Assembly: GCA_006508105.1 (NCBI GenBank)
Contig: QKPP01000180.1
Span: 1 to 33,214 of the forward strand
Length of the DNA: 33,214 bases
DNA from: Myxococcales bacterium FL481
GTDB taxonomy: Bacteria > Myxococcota_A > Polyangia > Nannocystales > Nannocystaceae
Reading direction: 5' to 3'
Part shown: one piece after another, positions 1-8,265 of the stretch
How the letters are laid out: each line of letters begins with the position of its first letter
Position numbering within the stretch: position 1 is the first letter of the stretch
Program-made: the position numbers and the translations under genes
The notes under the pieces: model-generated
Seen by the model: only the letters and a program-made list of their open reading frames with translations
Told to the model about the DNA's origin: nothing
Databases searched by the model: none

Positions 1-2
1 AC

Positions 3-77
3 GACGACGACGCCACTGGCGACGACGACGATGCCGCTGGCGACGACGACGATGCCACTGGCGACGACGACGACAGC
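3..77 (+). repeat. 21-nt Asp-rich tandem repeat inside the first gene
   Basis: Three consecutive units (3-20, 21-41, 42-62) and a partial fourth (63-77) encode runs of Asp followed by Ala-Thr/Ala-Gly. The units are nearly identical at DNA level and the array runs off the left edge, so its total length is not visible. In-frame repeats of this kind usually encode flexible acidic linkers and can change copy number by slippage. Confidence 0.85.
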
Positions 78-1271
78 CCGTCCGCGTGCCCCGACCTCGA
101 CCTCGAGTCGGTCTACCCGGTCGAACAGGCCGACCGGGATCCCCCCGTGACCGACGAGTTCGCACCGAGCTGCGACAACCGACCGGCGGCCGAGCGCAAG
201 GTGTTATGGACGGCCCGCAAGACCGGCCGGTACCGCGCCGTCGTACAAGGGATCGACGGTGCCGATCTCGATACGGTGCTGTACGTGCTCGACGACGAAT
301 GTGGCGGCGAGGAACTCGCGTGCAACGACGACTACGGCACCAACAACAAACGCCGGTCCGCCGTGGACTTCCAAGCCAGCAGCAACCAAACGGTCACGCT
401 GGCCGTGGAAGCCCATGACATGACTGACACCGACTACGACTTGGTGATCGGACCCAGTTTGCGTTGCAGCTACGCTGAAGACGGGCTGCCCAGTCACAGC
501 CTCGGCGAGCTCGAAGCGACGCCGGGTACTTGGGACGCCGAGAAGTGCCGCAAAAAGGCCGGCGAGGACCCGAAGGCCGTGAGCGGACTTGGCGCCGAGC
601 TGGGCTACATCTGGACTGCCCCGCACGCAGGCGTGTTCCGGTTCGACACCGTGGACTCGCTCCTGGATACTGTGTTGTACGCACTCGACGGCAGCTGCAA
701 CGGTGAGGAAATCGCCTGCAATGACGATTTTCCCGATAGCAAGCGCTCGCGCTTGACCCTCCCGATGGACGCCAACCAAACCATCACGTTGGTCGTAGAC
801 GCCGCCGATCGGATGGGGCAAGGCGCGGTCGCGCTCAACATCGAACAGGCTGTGTGCCCGGAGAAACCCCTCGTAATCGATGTGGACCGCTTCCGGTTTG
901 ACCCGGCGATCGACATGCGCGGGGAGCATGCCGATACCACCATCAATCGCCCCGACACGCTGCAGGCCTCGTGTGGCAGTGGCCAAGGCGGGATCCCGGA
1001 CATCACGTACAGCTGGAGGGTACCGGCCACCGGTCGGTACACGCTGCACACATTCGACTCCGACTTCGACACCGTACTTTGGCTGCTGGAGGACGACTGT
1101 CTCGGCGCCGAGCGTGCGTGCAACGATGACGCCCCAGGCAGCAACGGGCCCTCGTCGCTCGCGCTCGAACTCGAGGCCGGAGAAGAGTTCGTGGTGGGCG
1201 TCGAGGGGGCGTTCCCCGACGACGTCGGGAATTTCGTGCTGAGCATCGAACTGGAAGACGACCGCGAGTAG
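3..1271 (+). CDS. Secreted protein with three PPC-like repeats (5' end outside window)
   Basis: The frame is open from the window edge to the TAG at 1269-1271, so this is the C-terminal 422 residues of a longer protein; an internal GTG at 147 is not needed as a start. The segment opens with an Asp-rich repeat (DDDDATG type), then carries three similar domains of about 120 residues. Each has the core D-T-V-L-Y/W followed by C-x-G-x-E/A-x-x-A-C-N-D-D (near nt 264-340, 660-735 and 1065-1140). The two cysteines per domain could form a disulfide. This layout fits bacterial pre-peptidase C-terminal (PPC) type beta-sandwich domains, which are secreted and often accompany extracellular hydrolases. 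Any catalytic domain would lie upstream of the window. The acidic repeat is probably a stalk or linker. The domain family is fairly sure; the function is unknown. Confidence 0.8.
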   Translation, partial: DDDATGDDDDAAGDDDDATGDDDDSPSACPDLDLESVYPVEQADRDPPVTDEFAPSCDNRPAAERKVLWTARKTGRYRAVVQGIDGADLDTVLYVLDDECGGEELACNDDYGTNNKRRSAVDFQASSNQTVTLAVEAHDMTDTDYDLVIGPSLRCSYAEDGLPSHSLGELEATPGTWDAEKCRKKAGEDPKAVSGLGAELGYIWTAPHAGVFRFDTVDSLLDTVLYALDGSCNGEEIACNDDFPDSKRSRLTLPMDANQTITLVVDAADRMGQGAVALNIEQAVCPEKPLVIDVDRFRFDPAIDMRGEHADTTINRPDTLQASCGSGQGGIPDITYSWRVPATGRYTLHTFDSDFDTVLWLLEDDCLGAERACNDDAPGSNGPSSLALELEAGEEFVVGVEGAFPDDVGNFVLSIELEDDRE

Positions 1272-1362
1272 TCGGCACCACGCGACACCGTCGGCGGGCG
1301 CCCGGCGGCGCCACCGACGAAGCGCGCTCCGAGCGGGACACCGTCCGAATGCGGGCAGCTTG

Positions 1363-1378
1363 AATGTGACAATGTGAC
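1363..1378. repeat. Direct octamer repeat in the 1272-1464 gap
   Basis: AATGTGAC occurs twice back to back about 90 nt upstream of the membrane-protein start at 1465. A short tandem site in a promoter-sized gap could be a regulator binding site. No -10/-35 pair was recognised nearby, so this is only a candidate. Confidence 0.3.
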
Positions 1379-1464
1379 GTTCGGGCGTCAAAACTGAATC
1401 TTTCGGGAGACAAAACCGGTGATTCAGCCAACAATGAGGGTTCGACTTCTCGAGGCGAGCTCTC

Positions 1465-2247
1465 ATGACCGACGTACGAAAAGTGGGCACGTGGCACGCA
1501 ACGCTGCGCGCGCTCGCGGTCCTCAACATCCTCTTGTGGAGCGTGACGTGTCTCCCGCTCGGTACCGGCGACACGCTGCTCGGGTGGCAAGTGCTGCTTT
1601 CCGGCATCTACGTCGTGGTTTGCGCGTTTCGGTCCTGGCTGCCCCGGATCGACCTCGAACGCTACTGCTTGGTCGACTCCCCCCTGTCGAGCATGTTCTT
1701 GGGGCGCGCCGCCGCCACGGTCGCGGAGGTGTGTTTTGCCGCCCAAATCGCCTTGTTCTTGAACCACGTGGGGACCGTGGCGGGCATCGAGTGGATCGTG
1801 ACGGTCTCGTACCTGGTGGTCCCGCCGCTCGCGCTGGCGCAGCTGTTCTGCTGGTACAGCGTGTTGTCGCTCAACCACCTCGGCCACGCGATCGAGGAAT
1901 CGCTGTGGACCGCCACCATGGCCGTCGTCGGGGTGAGCCTCGTCGCCGCCAGCTCGCACCTCGACGGGACGCTGTTCGCCGTGGCCGTCGCCGGCGCTGT
2001 GTTCGCAGCGGGGTTCGTCGCGTTCATGGTCACCGTCGACGTCCCGATGTACCTGCAACGCTGGCGTGAAAGCCGTCAACGTGGGGGGCGGTACCTCACG
2101 CTGCGCGACGGGCTGCGTGACGCGCTGTTTCGCCGCGTCGCGACCCGTGATTGGCGAACGTGGCGACCGGAGGTCGCTTGGCTGACCGGCTACTTCAGCG
2201 TGGCGGTCTGGCTCAGCCTCGCCCTCGTGCATCTGAGCACGCCGTAA
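1465..2247 (+). CDS. Multi-pass integral membrane protein, unknown family
   Basis: The gene encodes 260 residues from an ATG with a weak GAGG about 12 nt upstream. About seven hydrophobic segments are visible (approximately residues 10-30, 34-52, 75-95, 103-135, 150-168, 172-195 and 240-258). They are separated by short loops, with charged residues mostly in the loop after the sixth segment (residues ~200-235, Arg-rich). No catalytic or transport signature was recognised. It stands alone between the PPC-repeat gene and the cheA-like gene on the other strand, with no sign of co-translation, so the context gives no role. Coding is well supported by the uninterrupted hydrophobic pattern and high GC3; the function is not assigned. 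Confidence 0.8.
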   Translation: MTDVRKVGTWHATLRALAVLNILLWSVTCLPLGTGDTLLGWQVLLSGIYVVVCAFRSWLPRIDLERYCLVDSPLSSMFLGRAAATVAEVCFAAQIALFLNHVGTVAGIEWIVTVSYLVVPPLALAQLFCWYSVLSLNHLGHAIEESLWTATMAVVGVSLVAASSHLDGTLFAVAVAGAVFAAGFVAFMVTVDVPMYLQRWRESRQRGGRYLTLRDGLRDALFRRVATRDWRTWRPEVAWLTGYFSVAVWLSLALVHLSTP

Positions 2248-2535
2248 CCCCACTGACCGGGATCCGCCCGAGCCCCGAAGACCCGCGTCACCGCGAGCCG
2301 GCGCGACGATATCAGCCGCCGGCCCGCCGATCGAACGCGACCGCCAGGGCTCGAAGCCCCGCGAGCACAACGTCGGGCCACAAATACAGCGCCGCTACGC
2401 ACAGCACCAGTATCGTCAACACGAGAATCACTGCACACGAACCGACCGCGGTCACGACCACAAACGGAGGTACGTCGCTCGCAGCCGCCGTGTTACGCGT
2501 CCCCTCGCGCCGGCCGGGACGCTCGAGAACGGCAG
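2248..2535. other. Gap between convergent genes, one possible small ORF
   Basis: This is 288 nt between the membrane-protein stop and the cheA-like stop on the opposite strand. The only coding-like content is a 49-codon minus-strand frame at 2312-2461, listed separately. No strong terminator hairpin with a T-run was seen. Confidence 0.4.
2312..2461 (-). CDS. Possible small single-span membrane protein
   Basis: A GTG-started frame of 49 codons downstream of the cheA-like gene on the same strand. It encodes a strongly hydrophobic stretch (Val/Leu/Ala/Ile, residues ~1-30) followed by a Leu-Ala helix and a basic end (D-R-R-A-G-G), a plausible one-helix membrane peptide. Against it: there is no Shine-Dalgarno sequence before the GTG, and the frame has no other start before it meets a stop inside the 3' end of cheA. 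It could be chance in GC-rich DNA. Confidence 0.25.
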   Translation of the reverse strand: MVVTAVGSCAVILVLTILVLCVAALYLWPDVVLAGLRALAVAFDRRAGG

Positions 2536-4953
2536 CTACGCGGCAGTCGCGGCAGTCGCTTCGGTCGGCGTCTCAGAGGTCATCGCTGGCGACTGGACAC
2601 TCGCCACACGACCGAGATTCGCGACGTCGAGAATCAGACAGATCTCGCCGCTGCCCAGAAACGAACAACCCGAGACCCCGCGCACCATGTTGAGATAGGC
2701 GTCCAGGGGCTTGATGACCAGCTGCCGCTGCCCGAGCAGCTCATCGGCCCGCAGGCAGTACACCGCGTCTTGGTCCTCGACCAACACCAAGACGCCGGTA
2801 TCGTCTGAGCACGCCCCCCGCCAGTGGGAACCGTAGAGCGATTCGAGCTTCAGCACCGGATACAGTCGCTCGCGAATGCGCACCATCTGGCTCCCGGTCG
2901 GGCCGGCGAGAAACTGACTCGCATCCGGCCGAAACGACTCATGAACCGAGGTCAGTGGAATCCCGCAGATCGAAGGCCCGACGCGGACCACCATCGCATC
3001 GATGATCGCCAATGTCAGCGGCAAGCGGATCGTAAACGTGGTCCCGGCCCCCATGGCGCTCGTGACATCCACACTCCCCCGCAGTGCCTCGATGTTGCGC
3101 CGCACAACATCCATACCGACGCCACGTCCGGAGATATCGGTGACCGCCGACGCAGTGGAGAAACCGGGCTCGAAGATCAGCCGATAGATCTGCTGGTCGC
3201 TGAGCTCTTGGTGTGGTCCAACGATTCCCCGCGATCGCGCCTTGTCCAGCAAACGCGAGGCGTTGATACCCGAGCCATCGTCCGAGACGACGATCCAAAC
3301 TTCCCCGCCTTGGTGCTTGGCTTCCAGTCGGACCCGACCCATCGGGTTCTTCCCCGCCCCCGTGCGCTCGGCTGGTGTCTCCACCCCGTGATCCACGGCG
3401 TTTCGGATGATGTGGATCAGCGGATCCGCAATCGATTCCATGACCGTCTTGTCGACCTCGGTGTGTTCGCCGCGAAGCTCCAGCTCCACGCGTTTTCCGA
3501 GCTTGCGCGAGACGTCGCGCGCCACCCGAAGCATTTTGCGGAAGATGGCGCTGAGCGGCACCATCCGCAGCGCCATCGACGTGTCGTGCAGTCCGCCGAT
3601 AATGCGATTGAGGTTGTTCGTCGCCTGGTCAAAGCTCTCGAGTCCGAGGTCGGCCACGCCGGGATGATGAGTGATCCCCGCGGCCGCATTGATCAGTTCG
3701 CCCACTTGATTGAGCAAGATGTCGAGCTTGTCCACCTCCACGCGGATGTACTGCGTCGCCGGCTTCGATACTCCGCTGGGCTCTTTGGTCCCATCACCCG
3801 ACGATGGTGCCGGCTGAGAAGCCGCGGCGTCGCGTTTCGGCGCCGCAACAGGCGCCGCTGGTTCCGGCGGGGCTGGCGTCTCCGACTTCGGCGACTCGGC
3901 CGGCGGCGCTGGCTCATCCGGCGTTCTGGTGCCGACACCGGCGAACTCCATCGCGCCTTGGTCCGCCGCGATCAAGCTGGGAATCTCCTCGCGGCTGAGT
4001 CGCCCGCTTCGAAGCAACGACGCGACCACATGCACCAGCTGCTCGGGCGGCGGCAGTTCGCCCTCGCTTCGCAGCTCACGGCTGATGTTTCGCAGCGTTC
4101 GGAGCAAAGCGGGACGATCGGCCACCTTGCCCTTCGACTCGTTCAGCGAGCGGACCGTACGCCGGAGCTCATCCACGCACTTGAGTAGTTCAGAAACACT
4201 TTGGCGACACAGGCTGCGATCGGCAGTTTTGAGTAGCCCGAGAACATCCTCAATCGCGTGAGAGACAGCCTCCAGCTCGCCGAGGCCCAAAAAGCCGCTA
4301 TTGCCTTTGAAGCTGTGGATCTGGCGAAACGCCTCCGCGACCAGCTCATCGTCCTCGGGCTCCGTCTCGAACCGAAGCAGCAGCGTTTCGAGCAGATCCA
4401 ACTGATCGCTGGCCTCGGCCGCGAACTTCTCGACGGTTTCCGGAGAGACCGTAATCTCCACGGAGGAGGTGGCGTACTTGTCGTCTTCTTCCTTCTCGAC
4501 TTGCAGCGCATCGAGACAGGCGCGCAAGTGGGCCACCATCGCATCGGATTCGCGCTCGAGCGCGGTGTCGGTCTGCTCCGCTTCGACCTTGTCGACGAGC
4601 CGCGTCGTGAAGTCCAACGCTGCGCACAAAGCATCGATGTGCTGCGAGCTGAGGAGGGCCGGACGACCCCGAAGCACGTCGAGAATCGACTCGGCCGCGT
4701 GGGTCACTCGTTCGAGGTTGGCCAGACCGATAAACCCGGCCGAGCCCTTTGTCGAGTGAAACAGCCGAAAGATGACCGCGATCGTCTCCTCCTGCTCACT
4801 GCTCTCGCCCCCCGCCTCGAGCCCGACGATCAGCGGCTCGACTTCGGCGATGTTCTCCCGACACTCGACGAGGAAATCCTCGACAATCGCCACCATTTCC
4901 GGGTCGAGTCCGCCGCCGTTGCCCCCAGCATTGCCATTGCCTGCGTTAGTCAT
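2536..4953 (-). CDS. cheA: CheA-type histidine kinase with two Hpt domains
   Basis: This 805-residue protein is a CheA-family sensor kinase that would autophosphorylate an Hpt histidine and pass phosphate to a CheY-like regulator. Order of domains: Hpt1 with H-S-T-K-G around His66; Hpt2 with H-S-F-K-G around His213; a Pro/Ala-rich linker at ~345-395; the dimerisation helices ~400-480; the HATPase with the N box (I-I-R-N-A-V-D-H-G, ~515-523), the G1 box D-D-G-S-G-I (~558-563) and G-R-G-V-G-M-D (~609-615); and a C-terminal CheW-like domain ~655-785. E. coli CheA has one Hpt and a P2 domain; here the second Hpt takes that place. No cheW, cheY, cheB/R or receptor gene is in the window, so it is an orphan locus, perhaps serving motility, development or another Che-like pathway. 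Confidence 0.93.
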   Translation of the reverse strand: MTNAGNGNAGGNGGGLDPEMVAIVEDFLVECRENIAEVEPLIVGLEAGGESSEQEETIAVIFRLFHSTKGSAGFIGLANLERVTHAAESILDVLRGRPALLSSQHIDALCAALDFTTRLVDKVEAEQTDTALERESDAMVAHLRACLDALQVEKEEDDKYATSSVEITVSPETVEKFAAEASDQLDLLETLLLRFETEPEDDELVAEAFRQIHSFKGNSGFLGLGELEAVSHAIEDVLGLLKTADRSLCRQSVSELLKCVDELRRTVRSLNESKGKVADRPALLRTLRNISRELRSEGELPPPEQLVHVVASLLRSGRLSREEIPSLIAADQGAMEFAGVGTRTPDEPAPPAESPKSETPAPPEPAAPVAAPKRDAAASQPAPSSGDGTKEPSGVSKPATQYIRVEVDKLDILLNQVGELINAAAGITHHPGVADLGLESFDQATNNLNRIIGGLHDTSMALRMVPLSAIFRKMLRVARDVSRKLGKRVELELRGEHTEVDKTVMESIADPLIHIIRNAVDHGVETPAERTGAGKNPMGRVRLEAKHQGGEVWIVVSDDGSGINASRLLDKARSRGIVGPHQELSDQQIYRLIFEPGFSTASAVTDISGRGVGMDVVRRNIEALRGSVDVTSAMGAGTTFTIRLPLTLAIIDAMVVRVGPSICGIPLTSVHESFRPDASQFLAGPTGSQMVRIRERLYPVLKLESLYGSHWRGACSDDTGVLVLVEDQDAVYCLRADELLGQRQLVIKPLDAYLNMVRGVSGCSFLGSGEICLILDVANLGRVASVQSPAMTSETPTEATAATAA

Positions 4954-5576
4954 GTCAGCGAATCGTGGTCGCGTGGCGTCGCGGAGTGAGCGGTTCGGGG
5001 CCGGCCCGGCCCTGCCCTGCCGAGGCCATATGCCGCTGTCGAACCCGCACCGACGAGCCGACGTGTCTGTTTTCCAATGTTGGGCGATGACTTGCCCAGG
5101 TCACGTACCGATCTCGAACTCAGCGGACGGATTGTTACCGACCGCTAGGATGCGGCCCATCCGAGTTGAGCGGCGGCCTGACGACGAACCGTTGCGGGCC
5201 AACTCCGGCGGTGGCTCAGTACACGGTGCTCGCGGTCGGACGTCGAACCGCGTGCAGCCGCGCCAGACTTTCCTGCACCGAACCAACGCCCGGCGCGGCC
5301 GCGCCGTCTGACCACCAAGCGAGCAGCCCACCGATCGGTCTCGACGCGGTGAGGCCCGCAAAAGATGCCGAGGCCCGCTTCGACCGAATCGGCAGAGCGT
5401 ACGCGAACGAGCCAGTTGCGCCATGCACGCCGTGACGAGCATTGGCCTCGTTCCCATGTTTCGCTGAAGGGCCTGCACGCAGGCCGTGAGAATCGAGCCC
5501 ACAGTTCGGCGACGGACAGACACCCCACCATCGGACGTACTTCGCACAAACGGCCAGGCCCAGGCCGAAACGCAAC
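4954..5576. other. 623-nt gap without a recognisable gene
   Basis: This stretch lies upstream of the cheA-like gene and downstream of the M1-like gene, both on the minus strand. All six frames contain open stretches, but none gives a recognisable domain, signal peptide or consistent codon bias. Part of it (about 5040-5160) looks less GC-biased than the flanking genes. It presumably holds the cheA promoter; I could not point to a -35/-10 pair. It may also contain remnants of a lost gene. Confidence 0.5.
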
Positions 5577-7361
5577 CTAATCGCAGTCGAGCTCGTCGTC
5601 CGCACTGCCTTCGCGCCCGTACACATAGCGGTGAAAGATCTCGCGGACTTCGAACTCGAGCGAATCGCAGTATAGGAACCGCTCGAGATCGTAGCTGGTG
5701 ATAAACCCGGCCTGCGTCTGCTCGAAAAACTCGTGCATGAGAAACTCGATCTGGGAGGTCCCGAACAGGTGCGCGAGCCCTGCGAACACGGCGGCTCCTT
5801 CTCCGTAAGAAGCACTCGGCGTGCTTCGCCGCCACGGATGCCCCACATCGAGCGTCCACGGACCGGCGAAGGGATCGAGGGCTTCGGGGTCGTTGCCACC
5901 CCCGTCGACGTAGAAGGTGGTCCATCCTTCGTCGATCCAACCGGCGTTTTCGCCTTGGGGCTTGGCCGATCGCCCAAACCAGCTGTGATAGACCTCATGG
6001 GTCAGCGCTCGTTCGAGACTCGTGGTCCCGCCGTCGTACTCCATCCCCGAAAGCCCCATGTGTTTGTGCCAGATGTAGGCGACGAAGGCGTCTCCGTGCG
6101 TGTACGGACCGAGCTCCCCAAACCGCTCCAAGCTGCGCCGGATGTGTTCCGCATGTTCCGCCGCGGTGCCGGGCGCTTCGTTGTGGCGATACACGGTCAC
6201 GTCGATCGTGCGATTGCGGTCGATGTCCGCCGTGGCCTCAGCTCGTTCGACCAGATCGAGGGGCACGACCACGAGCATCGGCGAAACAGACGCGTAGTGC
6301 TCCGGGTATCGAATTGTCCACTCGTTGTCCGAGCCCGCCTCGACCTCGCCATTGACAATCGCGACGTGCTCGCGATCTGCGTTTTCGAGTTCAACTTCAA
6401 CGTCGAATGCGAACTCGTCGTGAGTCAGGTTCGCCGGGAACCAACCTTCGAGGAAGCGCCCCGGGATGAGGTCGGAGAACCCGAGGTCCCAAAGAACGCC
6501 GCCGTCTTGCCAGTCGATCACGAAAGCGCCGTCTGCATCGGGCGTGTCGAGGCGATAGGTCAGCTCCAGCTCGTGCTCGCTGCACGCTTCGAGATCACGA
6601 TCCAAGATCCGCATACGCGCCCCCTGACCGCCGCCAACATCGTGGTGCTGCATACGATCGACGTCGAAGGGTTCGCCGTCCAAGCTCGCCTCGCGAACGT
6701 CTTGCCGCAGGTCAAACAATGGCTGCCCACCGACCTCCCCCAAGCGAAAGCCCAGTGTGGCGGTCGCGCTGGCCTCTCTGGCCTCCACGTCGAACGCCAC
6801 CTTGGCCGATAGCCAGTGCACGTCGACCACCACCGGATCGAATCCGTCGACGCTGGGTGGCTCCGGCGCTCGATCGAGGTCTTCACTCGGGCAATCCTCC
6901 TCCGCCTCGGACGTGTCGTCGGAGGTCTCGGACGGTTCTTCGTCAGGGTCCGTGTCCTCGTCAGGATCCGTGTCCTCGTCAGGATCTGTGTCCTCGTCAG
7001 GATCCGCGTCCTCGTCGGGATCCGCGTCCTCGTCGGGATCCGCGTCCTCATCAGGATCTGAGTCCTCGTCGGCGTCCGAGTCCTCATCGGGATCTGAATC
7101 CTCGTCAGGATCTGAGTCCTCGTCGGGGTCTGAGTCCTCGTCGGTCTCCGGGTCGCCGGTCTGCGGGTCTGAGGAATGGGAATCCTGTCCGGTCGCACTC
7201 TCGTTGGAGGCCGATTCGTCTGAGTCCGCGCTCGTGGAGTCCGGTTCCGAACCCACTGAACTCGTGTCGGGGAGCTGCGCTTGTCCCGTGTCGCCGCAAG
7301 CGACGGACGACGCGGCACAGGTGCACGCAAGAAGACCAAGGGCACGCGAGGAACGCAGCAT
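5577..7361 (-). CDS. M1-type (gluzincin) zinc peptidase lipoprotein on an acidic stalk
   Basis: I place the start at the ATG at 7359-7361, which gives 594 residues with a basic n-region, a hydrophobic stretch and a cysteine near residue 21-22 suited to lipoprotein export. An upstream start at 7511 would put 50 non-signal residues in front. After a Ser/Asp/Glu-rich region comes an 11-unit D-P-D-E-D-(S/A/T) stalk. The mature part has the M1 layout: a beta-rich N-domain; G-M-E-Y-D-G-G in place of the GAMEN exopeptidase motif; H455-E-V-Y-H459 and E478 (HExxH-18 residues-E); and a Tyr near 519 in S-Y-G-E-G matching the M1 catalytic tyrosine. It is therefore likely an active surface zinc peptidase. 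It is short for M1 enzymes because the long C-terminal helical domain is missing. Confidence 0.88.
   Translation of the reverse strand: MLRSSRALGLLACTCAASSVACGDTGQAQLPDTSSVGSEPDSTSADSDESASNESATGQDSHSSDPQTGDPETDEDSDPDEDSDPDEDSDPDEDSDADEDSDPDEDADPDEDADPDEDADPDEDTDPDEDTDPDEDTDPDEEPSETSDDTSEAEEDCPSEDLDRAPEPPSVDGFDPVVVDVHWLSAKVAFDVEAREASATATLGFRLGEVGGQPLFDLRQDVREASLDGEPFDVDRMQHHDVGGGQGARMRILDRDLEACSEHELELTYRLDTPDADGAFVIDWQDGGVLWDLGFSDLIPGRFLEGWFPANLTHDEFAFDVEVELENADREHVAIVNGEVEAGSDNEWTIRYPEHYASVSPMLVVVPLDLVERAEATADIDRNRTIDVTVYRHNEAPGTAAEHAEHIRRSLERFGELGPYTHGDAFVAYIWHKHMGLSGMEYDGGTTSLERALTHEVYHSWFGRSAKPQGENAGWIDEGWTTFYVDGGGNDPEALDPFAGPWTLDVGHPWRRSTPSASYGEGAAVFAGLAHLFGTSQIEFLMHEFFEQTQAGFITSYDLERFLYCDSLEFEVREIFHRYVYGREGSADDELDCD
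6943..7140 (-). repeat. Eleven 18-nt tandem units coding an acidic hexapeptide stalk
   Basis: Eleven uninterrupted 18-nt units, in frame with the M1-like gene, encode D-P-D-E-D-x with x = Ser, Ala or Thr. The variable residue changes in blocks along the array (Ser units nearest the N-terminus, then Ala, then Thr), and one unit has Ala in place of Pro. Block-wise variants are what local unit duplication would leave. The array is probably a rigid or extended spacer lifting the peptidase off the membrane. Confidence 0.92.
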
Positions 7362-7539
7362 TCGCCCGACATCATACGGGTTCGTGAGCGAACCCGCTCC
7401 GGTTTCTCCTGCGGCTGTGGAACGACGCACCCGCTGAAGCTGCGTCCCGCTCCCGCCGATGCAGCGCCTCCCCCGCTCGGTCGGAAGTTTTTCCGGCTCG
7501 CTCCAACCCACGCCAGGGGCCGGGGCATAGTGGCCCCAC

Positions 7540-8265
7540 GTGGACGCCGAGACAGCAGCCGCCGCCCAGATGGCCCCGAACGGGTGGCCTCAGACGCTGC
7601 TCGTCGACTTTCGGGCGGGGCATCGAGAGGCCCTGACGAAGGTGTACGAGCTCCACGCGCCATTGGTGGCCCAGGTCCTGCGCCATGGGTTCGCGTTTTC
7701 CTCTCGGGGACAGCAACGGCGCTTCGTGGGGTACCGGTCGGCGTTCGAGTTTCAAGACGCGCTGCACGAGACCTTTCGCCGCGCCTTCGAACCGCGGGCC
7801 CGTCTGGGCTACGACGGGATCCGCCCCTACGGACCCTACCTCGCCACCATCGCACGCAATGTCGTGTTGCGGTCTTTTCGGGCCCGCGAAGTGTTGTTCC
7901 CGGCCGTTGGTGAAGACCAGCTTCAGGACGAGCCCGCCGTCGTCGTCAGCCACGAACTGACGGCCTCTCCCGAACGCCAAATCCACGAAGACCAGGTTCG
8001 CTCCCTTGTCGATCGCTTTCTCGACACCCTCGACCAAACCGACCGCCGACTCGTCGAGCTTCGGTTTCGGCGCGGGCTCTCGCAGCGCGACGCGGCCGCC
8101 GAACTCGGGCTCGGCCGCCAACGCATCCGCACACGGGAGCTCAAAGTTCGCAAACAACTGCTCGCGTTCCTTCACGAGCGCGGCGAATCGGGCCTGGTCT
8201 CCGGGGCCCTCGCCGTCTGGCTTGGCGCCGAGTTGGCATCCACCCTGGCGAGGTCTTGGTCATGA
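7540..8265 (+). CDS. ECF-like sigma-70 family factor
   Basis: The 241-residue protein has a sigma region 2-like half (residues ~20-110, including L-L-V-D-F-R-A-G-H-R-E-A-L and a Y-L-A-T-I-A-R-N core helix) and a region 4 helix-turn-helix (~165-205: L-S-Q-R-D-A-A-A-E-L-G-L). Between the first helices of region 2 there is a longer than usual insert (about residues 50-75, basic and aromatic). The protein ends with about 30 residues beyond region 4, including a mildly hydrophobic stretch. The GTG at 7540 is used here; an ATG at 7570 would remove 10 residues and neither has a clear Shine-Dalgarno. It is followed by a zinc-finger anti-sigma gene with an ATGA overlap, so the pair is very likely a cognate sigma/anti-sigma set controlled from the envelope. 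Confidence 0.88.
   Translation: MDAETAAAAQMAPNGWPQTLLVDFRAGHREALTKVYELHAPLVAQVLRHGFAFSSRGQQRRFVGYRSAFEFQDALHETFRRAFEPRARLGYDGIRPYGPYLATIARNVVLRSFRAREVLFPAVGEDQLQDEPAVVVSHELTASPERQIHEDQVRSLVDRFLDTLDQTDRRLVELRFRRGLSQRDAAAELGLGRQRIRTRELKVRKQLLAFLHERGESGLVSGALAVWLGAELASTLARSWS

Noticed and set aside
204..1607. 467-codon minus-strand open frame over the PPC-repeat gene
   Set aside because: It is antisense to a gene with three clear repeats and has no domain or start site. Long open frames opposite real genes are expected at this GC content.
6757..7437. Plus-strand Ser/Gly-rich repeat protein over the stalk of the M1-like gene
   Set aside because: It is the antisense reading of the D-P-D-E-D-x repeat; it has no signal or start and its repeats follow from the other strand's.
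7419..7446. ECF-type promoter GGAAC ... CGTC upstream of the sigma-factor gene
   Set aside because: The spacer is 19 nt, longer than the usual 16-17, and neither box is well placed for the start at 7540.
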